A stretch of DNA of 64,000 nt from DATKJS01 sp050015275 (GCA_050015275.1 JBEKBS010000007.1:1-64000); one strand, 5' to 3'; positions 15,184 through 24,206 are shown, counted from the stretch's first letter. A program made the numbers and translations. Notes: a model not told the origin generated them from the sequence alone.

Positions 15184-16470
15184 ATGACGAAGAAACTTAG
15201 CTTAGGCCTGGCTGTCCTCCTGTTGTCGACGTCCGGGCTCCTGGCCAACGGCCTGAACCTGAATGGGTTCGGCGCGCGGGCCGCTTCCATGGGCGGCGCG
15301 TTCGTCGGCCTGGCCGATGATTACACGGCCGTCTTCTGGAATCCCGCCGGCCTGGCCCTGATGAAGAATGGCACCTTCGGCCTGACGGGCGACCTTCTGA
15401 TCCCGACGGGCACATACGACCTGGGCACGTTCAGCATGAAGACCAACAACAAGTATTATCCCGCGGGACTGGTCGGTTATTTCCAGCCCATCGGCGATCG
15501 GGTAGTCGTGGGAGTGGGCGCGTACACGCTCTCCGGCCTGGGAGCGGACTGGAACAACACGGGCCTCGAAGCAGCGCTGATCTCGCCCTATCCGACCTCA
15601 GCTTTTACCCCGGCGGTCGAGAACTACGTCTGGAAGAGTTTCATCGGCTCGATCACCATCGCCCCGGCGATCGCCGTCAAGCTCACCGACCAGATCCTCC
15701 TTGGCGCCACGTTCAACATCAACTACGGTTTCTTTAAAACTGATCAATGGGGCGAATATCAGGTCATTGCCGAACCCCCGATGCTCTTCAATTTCGGCCA
15801 GGCGACGATGAACGTCAACGGCTGGGGATTCGGAGCGACCTTCGGCCTGCTGGTCAAGCCGACCGACTGGGTCAGCTTCGGCCTCACCTACAGGCTTGCA
15901 TCCAAGATCAAGATGTCCGGGACATCCAGCCTGGAAAACCTGCCCCTTCTGAATTCAGCTCTCCCGGACACGTCCCCCGCTAAGTTGAACGCCACAAGCC
16001 CCGCATGGCTGGCCGGCGGCCTCGCCGTCAAGCCCTTGACGAACCTGACGCTCGCCTTCGACCTCCAGTGGACAAACTGGAAAAAGCTGGATTATCTGAC
16101 GGTCGCCCTGAGTGATCCCAATTGGAATGCGTTCGGAGTTTCCGAAAACACCCTGACGCTCCTTTGGGCCAACAAGCTCCAAATTCGAGGCGGCCTCGAG
16201 TATAAGATGGGCAGTTTTGCGGTCAGGTGCGGATATTATTACGACCCCGCCCCGGCTCCGGACTCCACGATGAACATTCTGGTCCCGAGCTTTACGTATA
16301 ATACTGTCACTGCGGGCGTAGGCTACAAGAAAGGCAAATTCGAATTCGACCTGGGCCTGGAATACCTAATGGGCCAGAAGCGGACGATTACCGACTTAAC
16401 CGCGGCTATGCCGGGGATCTACCAGATGCACATCCTCGTCCCGGAGGTCTCCTTCAACTTCGGCTGGTAA
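15184..16470 (+). CDS. FadL / OmpP1 / TodX-family outer-membrane transporter
   Basis: A 428-residue outer-membrane beta-barrel that lets hydrophobic compounds cross the outer membrane. The signal peptide (MTKKLSLGLAVLLLSTSGLLA) is followed by NGLNLNGFGARAASMGGAF and DDYTAVFWNPAGLA, the FadL N-terminal hatch motif (the NPA box). The remainder shows alternating strands, including GLTYRLASKIK and the closing VPEVSFNFGW. It has its own promoter and a strong terminator, so it is a single-gene unit. Codon usage is slightly less GC-biased than its neighbours. Substrate unknown. Confidence 0.88.
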   Translation: MTKKLSLGLAVLLLSTSGLLANGLNLNGFGARAASMGGAFVGLADDYTAVFWNPAGLALMKNGTFGLTGDLLIPTGTYDLGTFSMKTNNKYYPAGLVGYFQPIGDRVVVGVGAYTLSGLGADWNNTGLEAALISPYPTSAFTPAVENYVWKSFIGSITIAPAIAVKLTDQILLGATFNINYGFFKTDQWGEYQVIAEPPMLFNFGQATMNVNGWGFGATFGLLVKPTDWVSFGLTYRLASKIKMSGTSSLENLPLLNSALPDTSPAKLNATSPAWLAGGLAVKPLTNLTLAFDLQWTNWKKLDYLTVALSDPNWNAFGVSENTLTLLWANKLQIRGGLEYKMGSFAVRCGYYYDPAPAPDSTMNILVPSFTYNTVTAGVGYKKGKFEFDLGLEYLMGQKRTITDLTAAMPGIYQMHILVPEVSFNFGW

Positions 16471-16494
16471 CCCGGATCCACCTGAACCCGAGAA

Positions 16495-16520
16495 GGGGGG
16501 CGAAAGCCCCCCTTTTTTTT
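16495..16520 (+). terminator. Rho-independent terminator of the FadL-like gene
   Basis: A perfect 7-bp stem GGGGGGC/GCCCCCC with a GAAA tetraloop is followed by eight T. It lies 24 nt after the stop codon. Confidence 0.9.
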
Positions 16521-16542
16521 GCCATGTGTTAGAATCCCATCG

Positions 16543-16833
16543 ATGTCCGGAAAGAGCAGGGCCCACGTTTTGATCTCGGGACGCGTCCAGGGTATCGCTT
16601 ACCGCTTCTTCGCCGAGAAATGGGCGAACGCCCTGGACGTCACCGGATGGGTCCGAAACCTCCATGACGGACGCGTCGAGGTCCTTGTCGAAGGGGACCG
16701 GCCGAACATCGACCGATTCCTGGAGCGCCTCAGGGATGGGCCGCGACTGGCCCAGGTGGACGGCTTCGAGGTCGAATGGGGCGACTCCACTGGCGAGTTC
16801 CCTTCCTTCCGGATCACATTTTCAGGGGATTGA
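16543..16833 (+). CDS. acyP: Acylphosphatase
   Basis: A 96-residue acylphosphatase that hydrolyses acyl phosphates. The loop SGRVQGIAYRFF contains the phosphate-binding Arg, and GWVRNLHDGRVEV contains the catalytic Asn. The usual G-V-G-F in the loop is I-A-Y here, a mild change. The start at 16543 lies 7 nt after a TAGAAT -10-like hexamer (16530-16535), with no ribosome-binding site, so it may be leaderless; the previous transcript ends at the terminator 22 nt upstream. Confidence 0.9.
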   Translation: MSGKSRAHVLISGRVQGIAYRFFAEKWANALDVTGWVRNLHDGRVEVLVEGDRPNIDRFLERLRDGPRLAQVDGFEVEWGDSTGEFPSFRITFSGD

Positions 16834-16938
16834 TGCCCATTGGAAAACCCATGTGACATCCCGCCTTGAGCGGATTCATCGCCGCTCAGAACTCGGCCCA
16901 TCTTTTTTTTATTTGGATGAGCTCATTCGCCCGGGGGT

Positions 16939-17193
16939 TCAGCCGGCCCGGGATTTCCGGCGGCATTCCTCGGAACAGAAGAAGCGCTCCCGCCCGTCGC
17001 GGACTTCGCGGATCGCTTCCTCCTTCGGGATGTACGTGTTGCAGACATCGTCCTTGACCATCACGCCTTGGATCTGGCGGGGCGGAGCGGGCGCCTTCCG
17101 GGCCCGGGTTAGGGCCCGCCAAAACTGGAAAATATAGTAAGCGGCGTAGACGATGAGGACAAAGAAAAAGAACCGGAACAATCCACCGATCAT
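16939..17193 (-). CDS. Small membrane-anchored protein with a Cys-containing tail
   Basis: Eighty-four residues: one N-terminal membrane segment (GLFRFFFFVLIVYAAYYIF), then a basic/Pro stretch, then a cytosolic tail VMVKDDVCNTYIPKEEA...ERFFCSEECRRK. The C-x(20+)-CSEEC arrangement resembles a TRASH/YHS-like metal or zinc-knuckle tail (two outer Cys plus FCSEEC). Proteins of this layout (membrane helix plus 'VCntyip..ea' and 'yFCSeeCr') are widespread but uncharacterised. It is convergent with acyP. The function is unknown; metal binding is inferred from the cysteine pattern. Confidence 0.75.
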   Translation of the reverse strand: MIGGLFRFFFFVLIVYAAYYIFQFWRALTRARKAPAPPRQIQGVMVKDDVCNTYIPKEEAIREVRDGRERFFCSEECRRKSRAG

Positions 17194-17313
17194 GGGACGA
17201 ATTTAGATGATTTCCCGGGCTCTGTCAATTTCCCTGATCCCTTCATGGATTGTCATGAACGCTTGATTCGTCAGGCATGGGAAAGTAAGATGATGGAGGA
17301 TGTGTTGAGCCCC

Positions 17314-17964
17314 ATGGACGCTTTTCTCACGGCCGAACAAAAAGCCCTCAGGCAGGACATCCGGGATCATATCCGGGAGGTCGCGCCGGCGGACCCCGAA
17401 AGCGCGCCCTTGGGTCCGGCGGCCCTGGCGGCGATCAGCCGGAGGTTGAGGGACCTTGGTTATCCGGATCTCCCGGGCTCAGGGCCGGGGACGGGACGGA
17501 TGGGGCTCACCGAGAAAGCCCTGGTCATCGAGGAGGTTTCCGCCGCCTCGCCGGAGCTGGGCCGGGCCATTTCCGCGGCTGGCGGAGGGTCGGCCGGCAC
17601 GCTTGGCCCGGAGGGCCCCGTGGCCGAAGTGGCCCGGGACATCGGGACGGCTGCGGCCATCCTGCGTTCGTGTCTGGGGGCCGCCCGGGACAATGGCCTG
17701 TTCGAAAGCAACCTCATGGATCATCAAAAGGCCCAGATGGACCTCGCGGACGCTCTCTCCGGCCTCGAGGCCGCCCGGCTTCAGGCCTACCGGGCCCTCG
17801 GCCTTCTCGATCGGGGGGACGAGGAACGGGGCGACGAGGAGCTCCGGCGCGCGGCCGGCCGGGTCCGGGAGGTCCTCAACGAAGCCCGGGCCCTGTCCTC
17901 GGCCCTGGCCGACGGGAGCGGGCTCACGGATAAGATCCCTGGACGAGAAAGGAGCCGACCATGA
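17314..17964 (+). CDS. Acyl-CoA dehydrogenase-like protein lacking the middle domain
   Basis: About 216 residues. The N-terminus (MDAFLTAEQKALRQDIRDHI, then RRLRDLGYPDLPG and ALVIEEVSAASPELG) follows the acyl-CoA dehydrogenase N-terminal helical domain. The C-terminus (AQMDLADALSGLEAARLQAYRA) follows the C-terminal helical bundle. The whole central beta domain and the catalytic Glu region are absent, and the link between the two is a short Gly/Ala segment. It therefore cannot be a normal dehydrogenase and may be a structural or regulatory relative. The start is uncertain (ATG 17290 and 17293 are alternatives); 17314 matches the family N-terminus. It overlaps the NIF3 gene by ATGA, so the two are translationally coupled. 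Confidence 0.65.
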   Translation: MDAFLTAEQKALRQDIRDHIREVAPADPESAPLGPAALAAISRRLRDLGYPDLPGSGPGTGRMGLTEKALVIEEVSAASPELGRAISAAGGGSAGTLGPEGPVAEVARDIGTAAAILRSCLGAARDNGLFESNLMDHQKAQMDLADALSGLEAARLQAYRALGLLDRGDEERGDEELRRAAGRVREVLNEARALSSALADGSGLTDKIPGRERSRP

Positions 17965-18926
17965 AGCTCGAAAGCCTGTATCGGAAAGCCGTCGCCGTCG
18001 GAATGTCCCGCGACCTGAGGGAACCGGACGAGATCCGCAGGATCCTCGACGACGAGGACGCGAAATTCCGGAAGCTCTCGACCGAGGAAGCCAAGACGTA
18101 CGACCTGGACAGGCTGTTCAATCCTTTCGCCGACACGCGGATCCTCGCCGGCGCTCCCGAGACGGAGGTCGGCCGGGTCATCGTTGGCATCGATATGGAG
18201 ACCTCCGAAGTCCTCCTGACTCACGTCCTCAACCGGGACCTCGGGCGGAAGATCGACCTCATCATCGCCCACCACCCCGAGGGTCATGCCCTGGCCCGGC
18301 TCCACGACGTCATGAAGCTCCAGTCGGACCTCCTGGCCGCCTGCGGAGTCAACGTCTCCGTGGCCGAACAGCTCCTGGACAAGCGCATGGGCGAGATCGA
18401 ACGGCGGCTCCTTCCGGTCAACCACAACCGGGCCGTGGACGCGGCCTTCCTCCTTGGGATCCCCATGATGTGCGTCCATACGCCGGCCGACAACTGTGTC
18501 ACATCCCACCTGAGGGACGTCTTCGAGCGGGAGAAGCCCGCGAAGCTCAAGGACCTCCTCGACCTCCTCCGGCGGATCCCCGAATACCGGAAGGCCGAGC
18601 GGCTGTCGGCCGGGCCCAAGATCGTCAGCGGCTCGGACGCGAGCCGGTGCGGCAGGATCTTCGTGGACATGACCGGCGGGACCGAGGGCCCCAAGACGAT
18701 CTTCGAACAGCACGCCATCTCGGGCGTCAGCACGATCGTCGCCATGCATGTCAGCGAGGAGGCCCTGGAGAACGCGAAGAAGGCCAACCTGAACGTCGTC
18801 ATCGCCGGCCACGTTTCGAGCGACACTCTGGGGCTGAACCTCCTGTTCGACGAGGTCGAGGCGGACGGGCGCCTGGATTTCGTCAACGCCTCCGGGTTCG
18901 AGAGGATCAGGAAAGCCGACCGCTAG
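17961..18926 (+). CDS. NIF3 / GTP cyclohydrolase I type 2-like family protein
   Basis: A 321-residue protein of the NIF3 superfamily. VIVGIDMETSEVLLTHVL and LIIAHHPEGHAL contain the metal-binding His pair. The downstream segment ending STIVAMHVSEEAL...VVIAGHVSSDTLG contains the second half of the dinuclear metal site. The N-terminal 60 residues are helical and not typical of short NIF3 proteins. NIF3 proteins have poorly defined roles (metal-dependent hydrolases or regulatory proteins). ATG overlaps the stop of the dehydrogenase-like gene. Confidence 0.8.
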   Translation: MKLESLYRKAVAVGMSRDLREPDEIRRILDDEDAKFRKLSTEEAKTYDLDRLFNPFADTRILAGAPETEVGRVIVGIDMETSEVLLTHVLNRDLGRKIDLIIAHHPEGHALARLHDVMKLQSDLLAACGVNVSVAEQLLDKRMGEIERRLLPVNHNRAVDAAFLLGIPMMCVHTPADNCVTSHLRDVFEREKPAKLKDLLDLLRRIPEYRKAERLSAGPKIVSGSDASRCGRIFVDMTGGTEGPKTIFEQHAISGVSTIVAMHVSEEALENAKKANLNVVIAGHVSSDTLGLNLLFDEVEADGRLDFVNASGFERIRKADR

Positions 18927-18933
18927 GGGAGGA

Positions 18934-19449
18934 TCACAGCCCGCCGTAGTGCCCCTGGGCACAGAGGGTCATGGCCCAGCGGGCGAAGGCCCGGGCCTCG
19001 GCCAGGTCGTGCTCGTCGGGATGCGTCGCCGCAGAGGCCGCCATGTCCGCCCAGGCCTCGTGTTCCGGGGATTTCATCAGGACCTCGAGGGCCTGCATCG
19101 AAACCTTCCCCCGGCAGGAGAACGTTCCGACGAGGCGGGCCTTGGACACGAGGACCGACGCGTATTCCAGGGCTTCCCGGGAAAGGCTGCTCCCCGTCAC
19201 GGACCCGTGCGTCGAAAAAAGAGCGACCTTCTTTCCTTCGGGGATCCGCTTGAGGAACACCTCGGCCGGATAGGGGACGCTATGCGTCTGGACCGGGAAC
19301 CCGGCAAAGACGTTCTGGTAGGGGGCCAGGTCCTCGACCTCCGCCATGGGCTTGAGGACCTTGTCCCCGGGGATCTCATCGAAGATCGCTTCGGCGACTT
19401 TCTTGGTGTTCCCCGTCCGGCTGAAATAGGTCACGAGGGTCTTGGACAT
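18934..19449 (-). CDS. Flavodoxin-family protein
   Basis: A 171-residue flavodoxin fold: TYFSRTGNTKKVAE is the FMN-phosphate loop (S-R-T-G-N-T), followed by VFAGFPVQTHSVP and VALFSTHGS for the isoalloxazine loops. It is longer than short-chain flavodoxins by a C-terminal helical segment with EHDLAEARAFARW. It probably acts as a soluble electron carrier or flavin reductase component. It is convergent with the NIF3 gene (7-nt gap) and upstream of the kinase gene on the same strand. Confidence 0.85.
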   Translation of the reverse strand: MSKTLVTYFSRTGNTKKVAEAIFDEIPGDKVLKPMAEVEDLAPYQNVFAGFPVQTHSVPYPAEVFLKRIPEGKKVALFSTHGSVTGSSLSREALEYASVLVSKARLVGTFSCRGKVSMQALEVLMKSPEHEAWADMAASAATHPDEHDLAEARAFARWAMTLCAQGHYGGL

Positions 19450-19517
19450 GGCACGTATCCTTTCTCCGGCCCCGGCCTCGGTCCGTTATTTTCCCAAAAA
19501 ATGCCGCGGAATTCCAA

Positions 19518-22500
19518 TCATTCCTCGACCGGAAGATCGATCGTCACCGCCGTGCCCGCCCGCCGCTCGCTCGAGACCTGGATCGTCCCGCCGTGTTCTT
19601 CGATGATCTTCTTGGCGATCGGCAGGCCGAGCCCGGTGCCCGAGTCCTTGGTCGAGAAATAAGGGTCGAAGATCCGCTCGATCGTCTCGCGGCTCATCCC
19701 CGGACCCGTGTCGCGGATGACGAGCCTGAGCTTCGATCCTTCGCGGCCGAGGCTGACGTCGACCTCCCCCTTGTGGCTGATGGCCTCGACCGCATTGGCG
19801 ATGATGTTCCGGAGGGCGGTCTTGAGCTTGGCCGCGTCGCCCCGGGTCCGGAAATCCCGGCCGGAATAGACGACCTTGAAGCGGATCCTCTCGGAGAGGA
19901 GTCTCCGGTAGGGCCGCAGGGTGTCCTCCAGGACTTCGGCCAGGTCCAGGGGGTCCTTCTGGAGGATCGTGTCCCTGGAGATCTCCATGAACTCCTGGGC
20001 GATCCGCCGCAGGTTCTCGACTTCGCTGATGATGTAGGACATGGACTCCTTGAGGGCCAGGTCGAAGTCGCCATTCTTGTCCTCGTACACCTTGAGGACA
20101 TGCTCGGCCGAGAGCTGGATCGGCGTCAGGGGATTCTTGATCTCGTGGGCGACCTTCCGCGCCATCTCGGTCCAGGCGACCTTCTTGCTCATTTCGGCCA
20201 GCTCCTGCTCGTGGGCCTTGAGGTTCTTGATCATCGTGTTGAAACCCTCGATGAGGGTCATCATCTCGTCGCGGGACCTGTGGTCGATCCGGACCTCGAG
20301 GTTCCCCAGGCCCACCTCGCGCGTCCCGGCCAGGAGCTTGCGGACGGGGACGATGACAATCGACCGGATCCCTCTGGAGAAGAGGATGACCAGGATGGTG
20401 AAGAAAGCGGCGAGCAGGACGAGGAACTCGACGATCTCGCGCGTCGCCCGGGCGATCTCCTGCTGCTCGAAGGGGAAGGGGAGGGAGATGAAAAGGGTCG
20501 AATTCTCGAAGGCATAGGGAACGGTCAGCGTCTGGAAGGAATATCCGCCGATCGCCGTCCGCTTTGTATAGAACGGCTTTTTGCCGTAGATGAGGCTCTC
20601 GTAGGCCTCCCCGTCGAGGAGGTCCGGAAGCAGTCCGGTGTCGAAGAATTCCCCCCGGCTCGAGGCCACGAGGAGGGCGTCCCGGTAGAGGTTGACGTCG
20701 TTCGCGAGGGTCGAGCTGATCCACAGGGCGAGGTCCGCGGTCGGGGCGAGGTAGGGGGAGATGTTCTTGTCCCTGACGATGAGGAAGGCCTCGAGGAGGC
20801 TTTGGGCGTAGCTGGCGTGGATCGCGGCGTCCTCGACGAACCGCTCCGCGAAGATCCGGTCGAACAGGCTCCGGGTGAAGACCGTATACATGAGGAGGGG
20901 GACGAGGGCCACGGCCAAGAAGGCCGCGTAGACCCGGCTGGAGAATGACCAGAGGGGCCGGGAGAGACGCGCTTTCCCCGCCAGAAACGCGAACAGCATG
21001 AGGATGGCCGCGGCGACGGCGAGGTCGAAAAAGAACAGCCTGAGGAATTCAACGGCCCTGGTCGCGAGCTTCTTCAGCGGCGTGAACAGCATGTACAGGC
21101 GGTCCTGGGACTTGAAGAGATAGGCGTCATAGGACGTCCCCTTTTCCTCGAACCGGGACCAGATGGGCCGTCCGGACGCGGCCAGTCCGCTCATGTCGCC
21201 CGCGGAGACCCCGGACGTCAGCTTCTGGGGGTTGAACAGGGGGTTGTCCTCGAGGTCATAGATGGCGCAGCCGAAATCGAACTGGTTCAGGGAGGGCATG
21301 GGGTCGGTCCGAAGGACCTCGAAATAGGGGTTGGCCGAATAGAGGAACGGGAGCATCTCCGGGTCCAGCGACACATAGAGGATCAGCCGGCCCAGGTAAT
21401 GGTTCTCATCGCTCCAGTCCTTGTATCCGATGAGGAATTCCTTCTCCTTCCCGATGAAGCTCAAGGATTGCCGGACGATGGTCCAGTTTCCGGAGCGCTC
21501 GAGTTCGGGGGGCTTGATGTAGTACTTGGGAACGTTGAGGGAGAACCAGCTCAGGCTGTTCCCCTCGGCGTCGCGGAGCTCGAGGCTCGAATACCAATTG
21601 AACTTGGCGACGAGGCTTTTTTGCCAGAGCGAGTGGGCGAAATTGGGGTCGGAGGGGTTCTTGAGATAGGAGACGATGGAGTGCTGGTCCCGGTCGATGT
21701 CCGGGAAGGACTGCTCCATCAGGAAGTCCCCCCACGCCTCCTGGGCCAGGATGGTCCGTTTCAGCGTCGTCTCGAGGAGAGTGTGGGTTCTGACGGCCAT
21801 CAGGCTCTCCAGGGACTGAGCCGTCCACAAGGCCGCCAGCAGAAGCCCGAGGATGAGGATCTCGTGCCGGCGGAGGAGTTCGGGCATGAAGGCGATGGCG
21901 TAGACCCACGAGAGGAGCGCCAGGTGGAAAAGGAGCAGGAGCGGGGACCTGTCTCCCCCGAAGATGAGCAGGACAGCCCCGGCCGTCACCGCGACGATCA
22001 AGAACGACATGGCAGGGTTCCCGGCAAGGCGGGCCGCCAGCCTGAATGCCAGGGACAGGACGATGAGCAGGGCCGTCAGGAAAAGGAGCAGGCTGAGGTG
22101 GAGGGCGAGGAACGGCGCCTTGACGGTCCAGCGGAGGAGGGAGAGGTTGGAGTTGAAAACGAGGTGTCCGAGGACCCCCACGAAGCCGATGAAGCCGGAA
22201 GCCGCCAGCGCGCCGGCCAGGACATGGAGGGCTGGGGAGACCAGGCGCCCGGCCTTTTCCCGGCCGGCCTGAAAGAGAGACCTTCCGTAGACGGCCAGGC
22301 AGGCGGCGAGGGCAAAGGCCAGAAGAGCCGTCAGGAGGATGTCGGCCGGCGACCGGGTCAGGTTCCCGGGCGACCGGAATCCGGCTGCGGCCGGAGAAAA
22401 AACGGGCAGAGCCTGGACCCTTTCCAACCGTCCGAGGGGAAGGGCGATGAGCCTCAGCCCGATGGAGATGACCACGATGAGGATTCCCGGCAGGGCCTTG

Positions 22501-23381
22501 CGCTCCTTGATGAAACCGGGCGACGTCCAGAGGAAAATGAGGGCCAGGACGCCTCCGGCGCCCAGGAGAAGCAACAGGACCAGCCAGAGACCTTCTCTGA
22601 CCTCGGTGAGCTTTGAAGCCAACGAGGAGGAGGAGAGGGTCACAGTGGCCACGATTCGGCCCGCCTCGTTCCGGAGAGGGAAGAAAAGGGTCTGGATCTC
22701 GTTCTCCTGCCGGGGCTGGCCGGCGAATTCGTCGCCGTGTCGGGCGAAGAGCTTCTCGAAACCGGACACGTCCTGCTTGAAATCCCAGTAATCGATGTCG
22801 AAGTCCGTCCGGAAGGCCCGCCGCAGGGCCTGATACTCGAGGACGTAGGAAGATTGGAACTGGGGGATGAAGGCCAGGAGCTTGAAGTGGGCGAGCAGGC
22901 TTCCGTCGCCGCCCCGGGACCTTAGGGCGACGAGGTAGACCGAGGACTTGCTCCGGATGAGGAAGGCGGCGGATTGTTCTTTCAACGCCTTGAAGCTCTC
23001 CGGCGGGATGAGGTCGATGAGGCTTAAGACGTTTCCGTACCAGACGATCGGGTTGCCGTCGCCGTTGGTCAGAGCGATCCCCTCGGTCTCGGGGTCGAGC
23101 CCTGATTTCTTGAAAAGCGGAAAATAAACCTCAGGGTCGGCAGGCAGGGGCGCCTTGGCGAAGAGCGCTTCCTTCGATCCAAGCCCGGCCAGCAGCCGGG
23201 CGAATTCCTGCCGGACATCCTGCGCCTGGCCCTTCAGGAACGTCAGGCTTTTCCGGTCGTAATTCCTGGACAGGAATCCCGGCAGGACCAGCGAAAGGAA
23301 GGCGACAAGCAAGGCGAGGGCGGCCGCGCCGGCCGAGCCCGCAAGAAGGACCTTCCGGCCGCGGATCCCTTTCCCGGCCAT
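19518..23381 (-). CDS. Very large NtrY-like membrane sensor histidine kinase
   Basis: A 1287-residue kinase. An N-terminal membrane anchor (LLAGSAGAAALALLVAF) leads to a first extracytoplasmic sensor (about 35-240). Then come about ten membrane segments in the middle (about 245-600), a second large extracytoplasmic sensor (about 610-820), another segment (FFFDLAVAAAILMLFAFLAG), a third sensor region and the last membrane helix before a HAMP (IVPVRKLLAG). The HisKA motif VAHEIKNPLTP carries the phosphorylated His1079. The HATPase shows N, G1 (DTGPGMS), F (FDPYFSTK) and G2 (GTGLGLPI) boxes. The HAMP-HisKA part is NtrY-like. No response regulator gene is adjacent. The ATG overlaps the stop of the preceding gene, so the two are coupled. 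Confidence 0.88.
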   Translation of the reverse strand: MAGKGIRGRKVLLAGSAGAAALALLVAFLSLVLPGFLSRNYDRKSLTFLKGQAQDVRQEFARLLAGLGSKEALFAKAPLPADPEVYFPLFKKSGLDPETEGIALTNGDGNPIVWYGNVLSLIDLIPPESFKALKEQSAAFLIRSKSSVYLVALRSRGGDGSLLAHFKLLAFIPQFQSSYVLEYQALRRAFRTDFDIDYWDFKQDVSGFEKLFARHGDEFAGQPRQENEIQTLFFPLRNEAGRIVATVTLSSSSLASKLTEVREGLWLVLLLLLGAGGVLALIFLWTSPGFIKERKALPGILIVVISIGLRLIALPLGRLERVQALPVFSPAAAGFRSPGNLTRSPADILLTALLAFALAACLAVYGRSLFQAGREKAGRLVSPALHVLAGALAASGFIGFVGVLGHLVFNSNLSLLRWTVKAPFLALHLSLLLFLTALLIVLSLAFRLAARLAGNPAMSFLIVAVTAGAVLLIFGGDRSPLLLLFHLALLSWVYAIAFMPELLRRHEILILGLLLAALWTAQSLESLMAVRTHTLLETTLKRTILAQEAWGDFLMEQSFPDIDRDQHSIVSYLKNPSDPNFAHSLWQKSLVAKFNWYSSLELRDAEGNSLSWFSLNVPKYYIKPPELERSGNWTIVRQSLSFIGKEKEFLIGYKDWSDENHYLGRLILYVSLDPEMLPFLYSANPYFEVLRTDPMPSLNQFDFGCAIYDLEDNPLFNPQKLTSGVSAGDMSGLAASGRPIWSRFEEKGTSYDAYLFKSQDRLYMLFTPLKKLATRAVEFLRLFFFDLAVAAAILMLFAFLAGKARLSRPLWSFSSRVYAAFLAVALVPLLMYTVFTRSLFDRIFAERFVEDAAIHASYAQSLLEAFLIVRDKNISPYLAPTADLALWISSTLANDVNLYRDALLVASSRGEFFDTGLLPDLLDGEAYESLIYGKKPFYTKRTAIGGYSFQTLTVPYAFENSTLFISLPFPFEQQEIARATREIVEFLVLLAAFFTILVILFSRGIRSIVIVPVRKLLAGTREVGLGNLEVRIDHRSRDEMMTLIEGFNTMIKNLKAHEQELAEMSKKVAWTEMARKVAHEIKNPLTPIQLSAEHVLKVYEDKNGDFDLALKESMSYIISEVENLRRIAQEFMEISRDTILQKDPLDLAEVLEDTLRPYRRLLSERIRFKVVYSGRDFRTRGDAAKLKTALRNIIANAVEAISHKGEVDVSLGREGSKLRLVIRDTGPGMSRETIERIFDPYFSTKDSGTGLGLPIAKKIIEEHGGTIQVSSERRAGTAVTIDLPVEE

Positions 23382-23827
23382 CACAGTTTCTCCGCCCTGA
23401 TCTCGACGATCTTGAGCACGAGCCCCCGGGTCCCGCGGAATGATCCTGGAGGGGCGGGCTCCGGAGTCACATAAAAGAAGACCCGGACGGGGTACTGGTT
23501 GCCCGTCTTCTGGTTCTGGAAGGACCAGCGGGTCCTCAGGATCCCGCCCGGCCTGCCCGGCAGCGTCGTGAGGTCGGGGTCGACGAAGAACTCGGTCGTC
23601 TTGAAGACGGAAAAGATCCGTTTGAAGACGAGATAGGCCTGGTCCGGCGAGAGCTGGTCGGCGAGCAGGAGGGGGTCGGGAAGGGAGACAGGGATGTCCC
23701 CGCTGGTCGTCAGGAGGCTTTCGAGGATTTCGGGCGAGTTCTGGAGAAAAGCCATTTCGAGAGGCTTGGTGATGGGGGCCGGAAACGACAGGAGAAGGGA
23801 GAGTGAGAGAATGTTGAAGATGGTCAC
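23381..23827 (-). CDS. Small exported protein coupled to the histidine kinase
   Basis: About 148 residues starting at GTG 23827 (another GTG at 23851 is possible). A hydrophobic N-terminus (IFNILSLSLLLSFPAP) looks like a signal peptide. The mature part, with a helical start, 'LSPDQAYLVFKRIFSVFKTTEF' as two adjacent pieces, and C-terminal strands ending LVLKIVEIRAEKL, has the outline of DUF4783-type NTF2-like proteins. This similarity is judged by pattern only. Its stop overlaps the kinase ATG (TGATG), so it may be a periplasmic accessory or ligand partner of the kinase. Confidence 0.65.
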   Translation of the reverse strand: MTIFNILSLSLLLSFPAPITKPLEMAFLQNSPEILESLLTTSGDIPVSLPDPLLLADQLSPDQAYLVFKRIFSVFKTTEFFVDPDLTTLPGRPGGILRTRWSFQNQKTGNQYPVRVFFYVTPEPAPPGSFRGTRGLVLKIVEIRAEKL

Positions 23828-23969
23828 TTGCCTGTGCCCCCATCCTAGCACAGAGCTTCGAGGCCGGGCAAGAGAGAAACGGACCCTCCTTCCGGGGAAA
23901 AGGGGCCCCAGCTGCGGGCGGGGAGGAGCGACGGGGGAAGAACGCTCAGGGTCGGGCCGGGCCGACTCC

Positions 23970-24206
23970 TTACTTTTCCTCTTTCTTTTCCGCTGTCTCC
24001 TGCTCGAGCTTCTTGGTCCTCTGGGCGTCCTTGATGCTGCTGATCCCCGCGATCAGACCGATGAGGCCGCCGAAAAAGAGGATCGGGGGAATGAAGCCTT
24101 CGACGAGGTGGACAAAGGCGTGCCGGAACGTGGCGGAAACGACCACCAGGGCGATGCCTCCGGCCATGGCGACGAGGCCGCCGAGAACAGCGATGTATTT
24201 ACCCAT
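23970..24206 (-). CDS. Small two-helix membrane protein
   Basis: Seventy-eight residues with two membrane helices (IAVLGGLVAMAGGIALVVVS and IPPILFFGGLIGLIAGIS) and a highly charged cytosolic tail (KKLEQETAEKKEEK). A strong GGGAGGT ribosome-binding site supports that it is real. I do not recognise the family; the neighbours give no clue. Confidence 0.7.
   Translation of the reverse strand: MGKYIAVLGGLVAMAGGIALVVVSATFRHAFVHLVEGFIPPILFFGGLIGLIAGISSIKDAQRTKKLEQETAEKKEEK

Noticed and set aside
16860..16915. Hairpin gagcgg/ccgctc followed by a T8 run after acyP
   Set aside because: About 14 nt separate stem and T-run, so it does not form a normal intrinsic terminator.
23382..23843. Upstream extension of the histidine-kinase frame
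   Set aside because: It lies over the coupled small gene in another frame and contains no motif; the kinase begins at the TGATG overlap with a membrane anchor.
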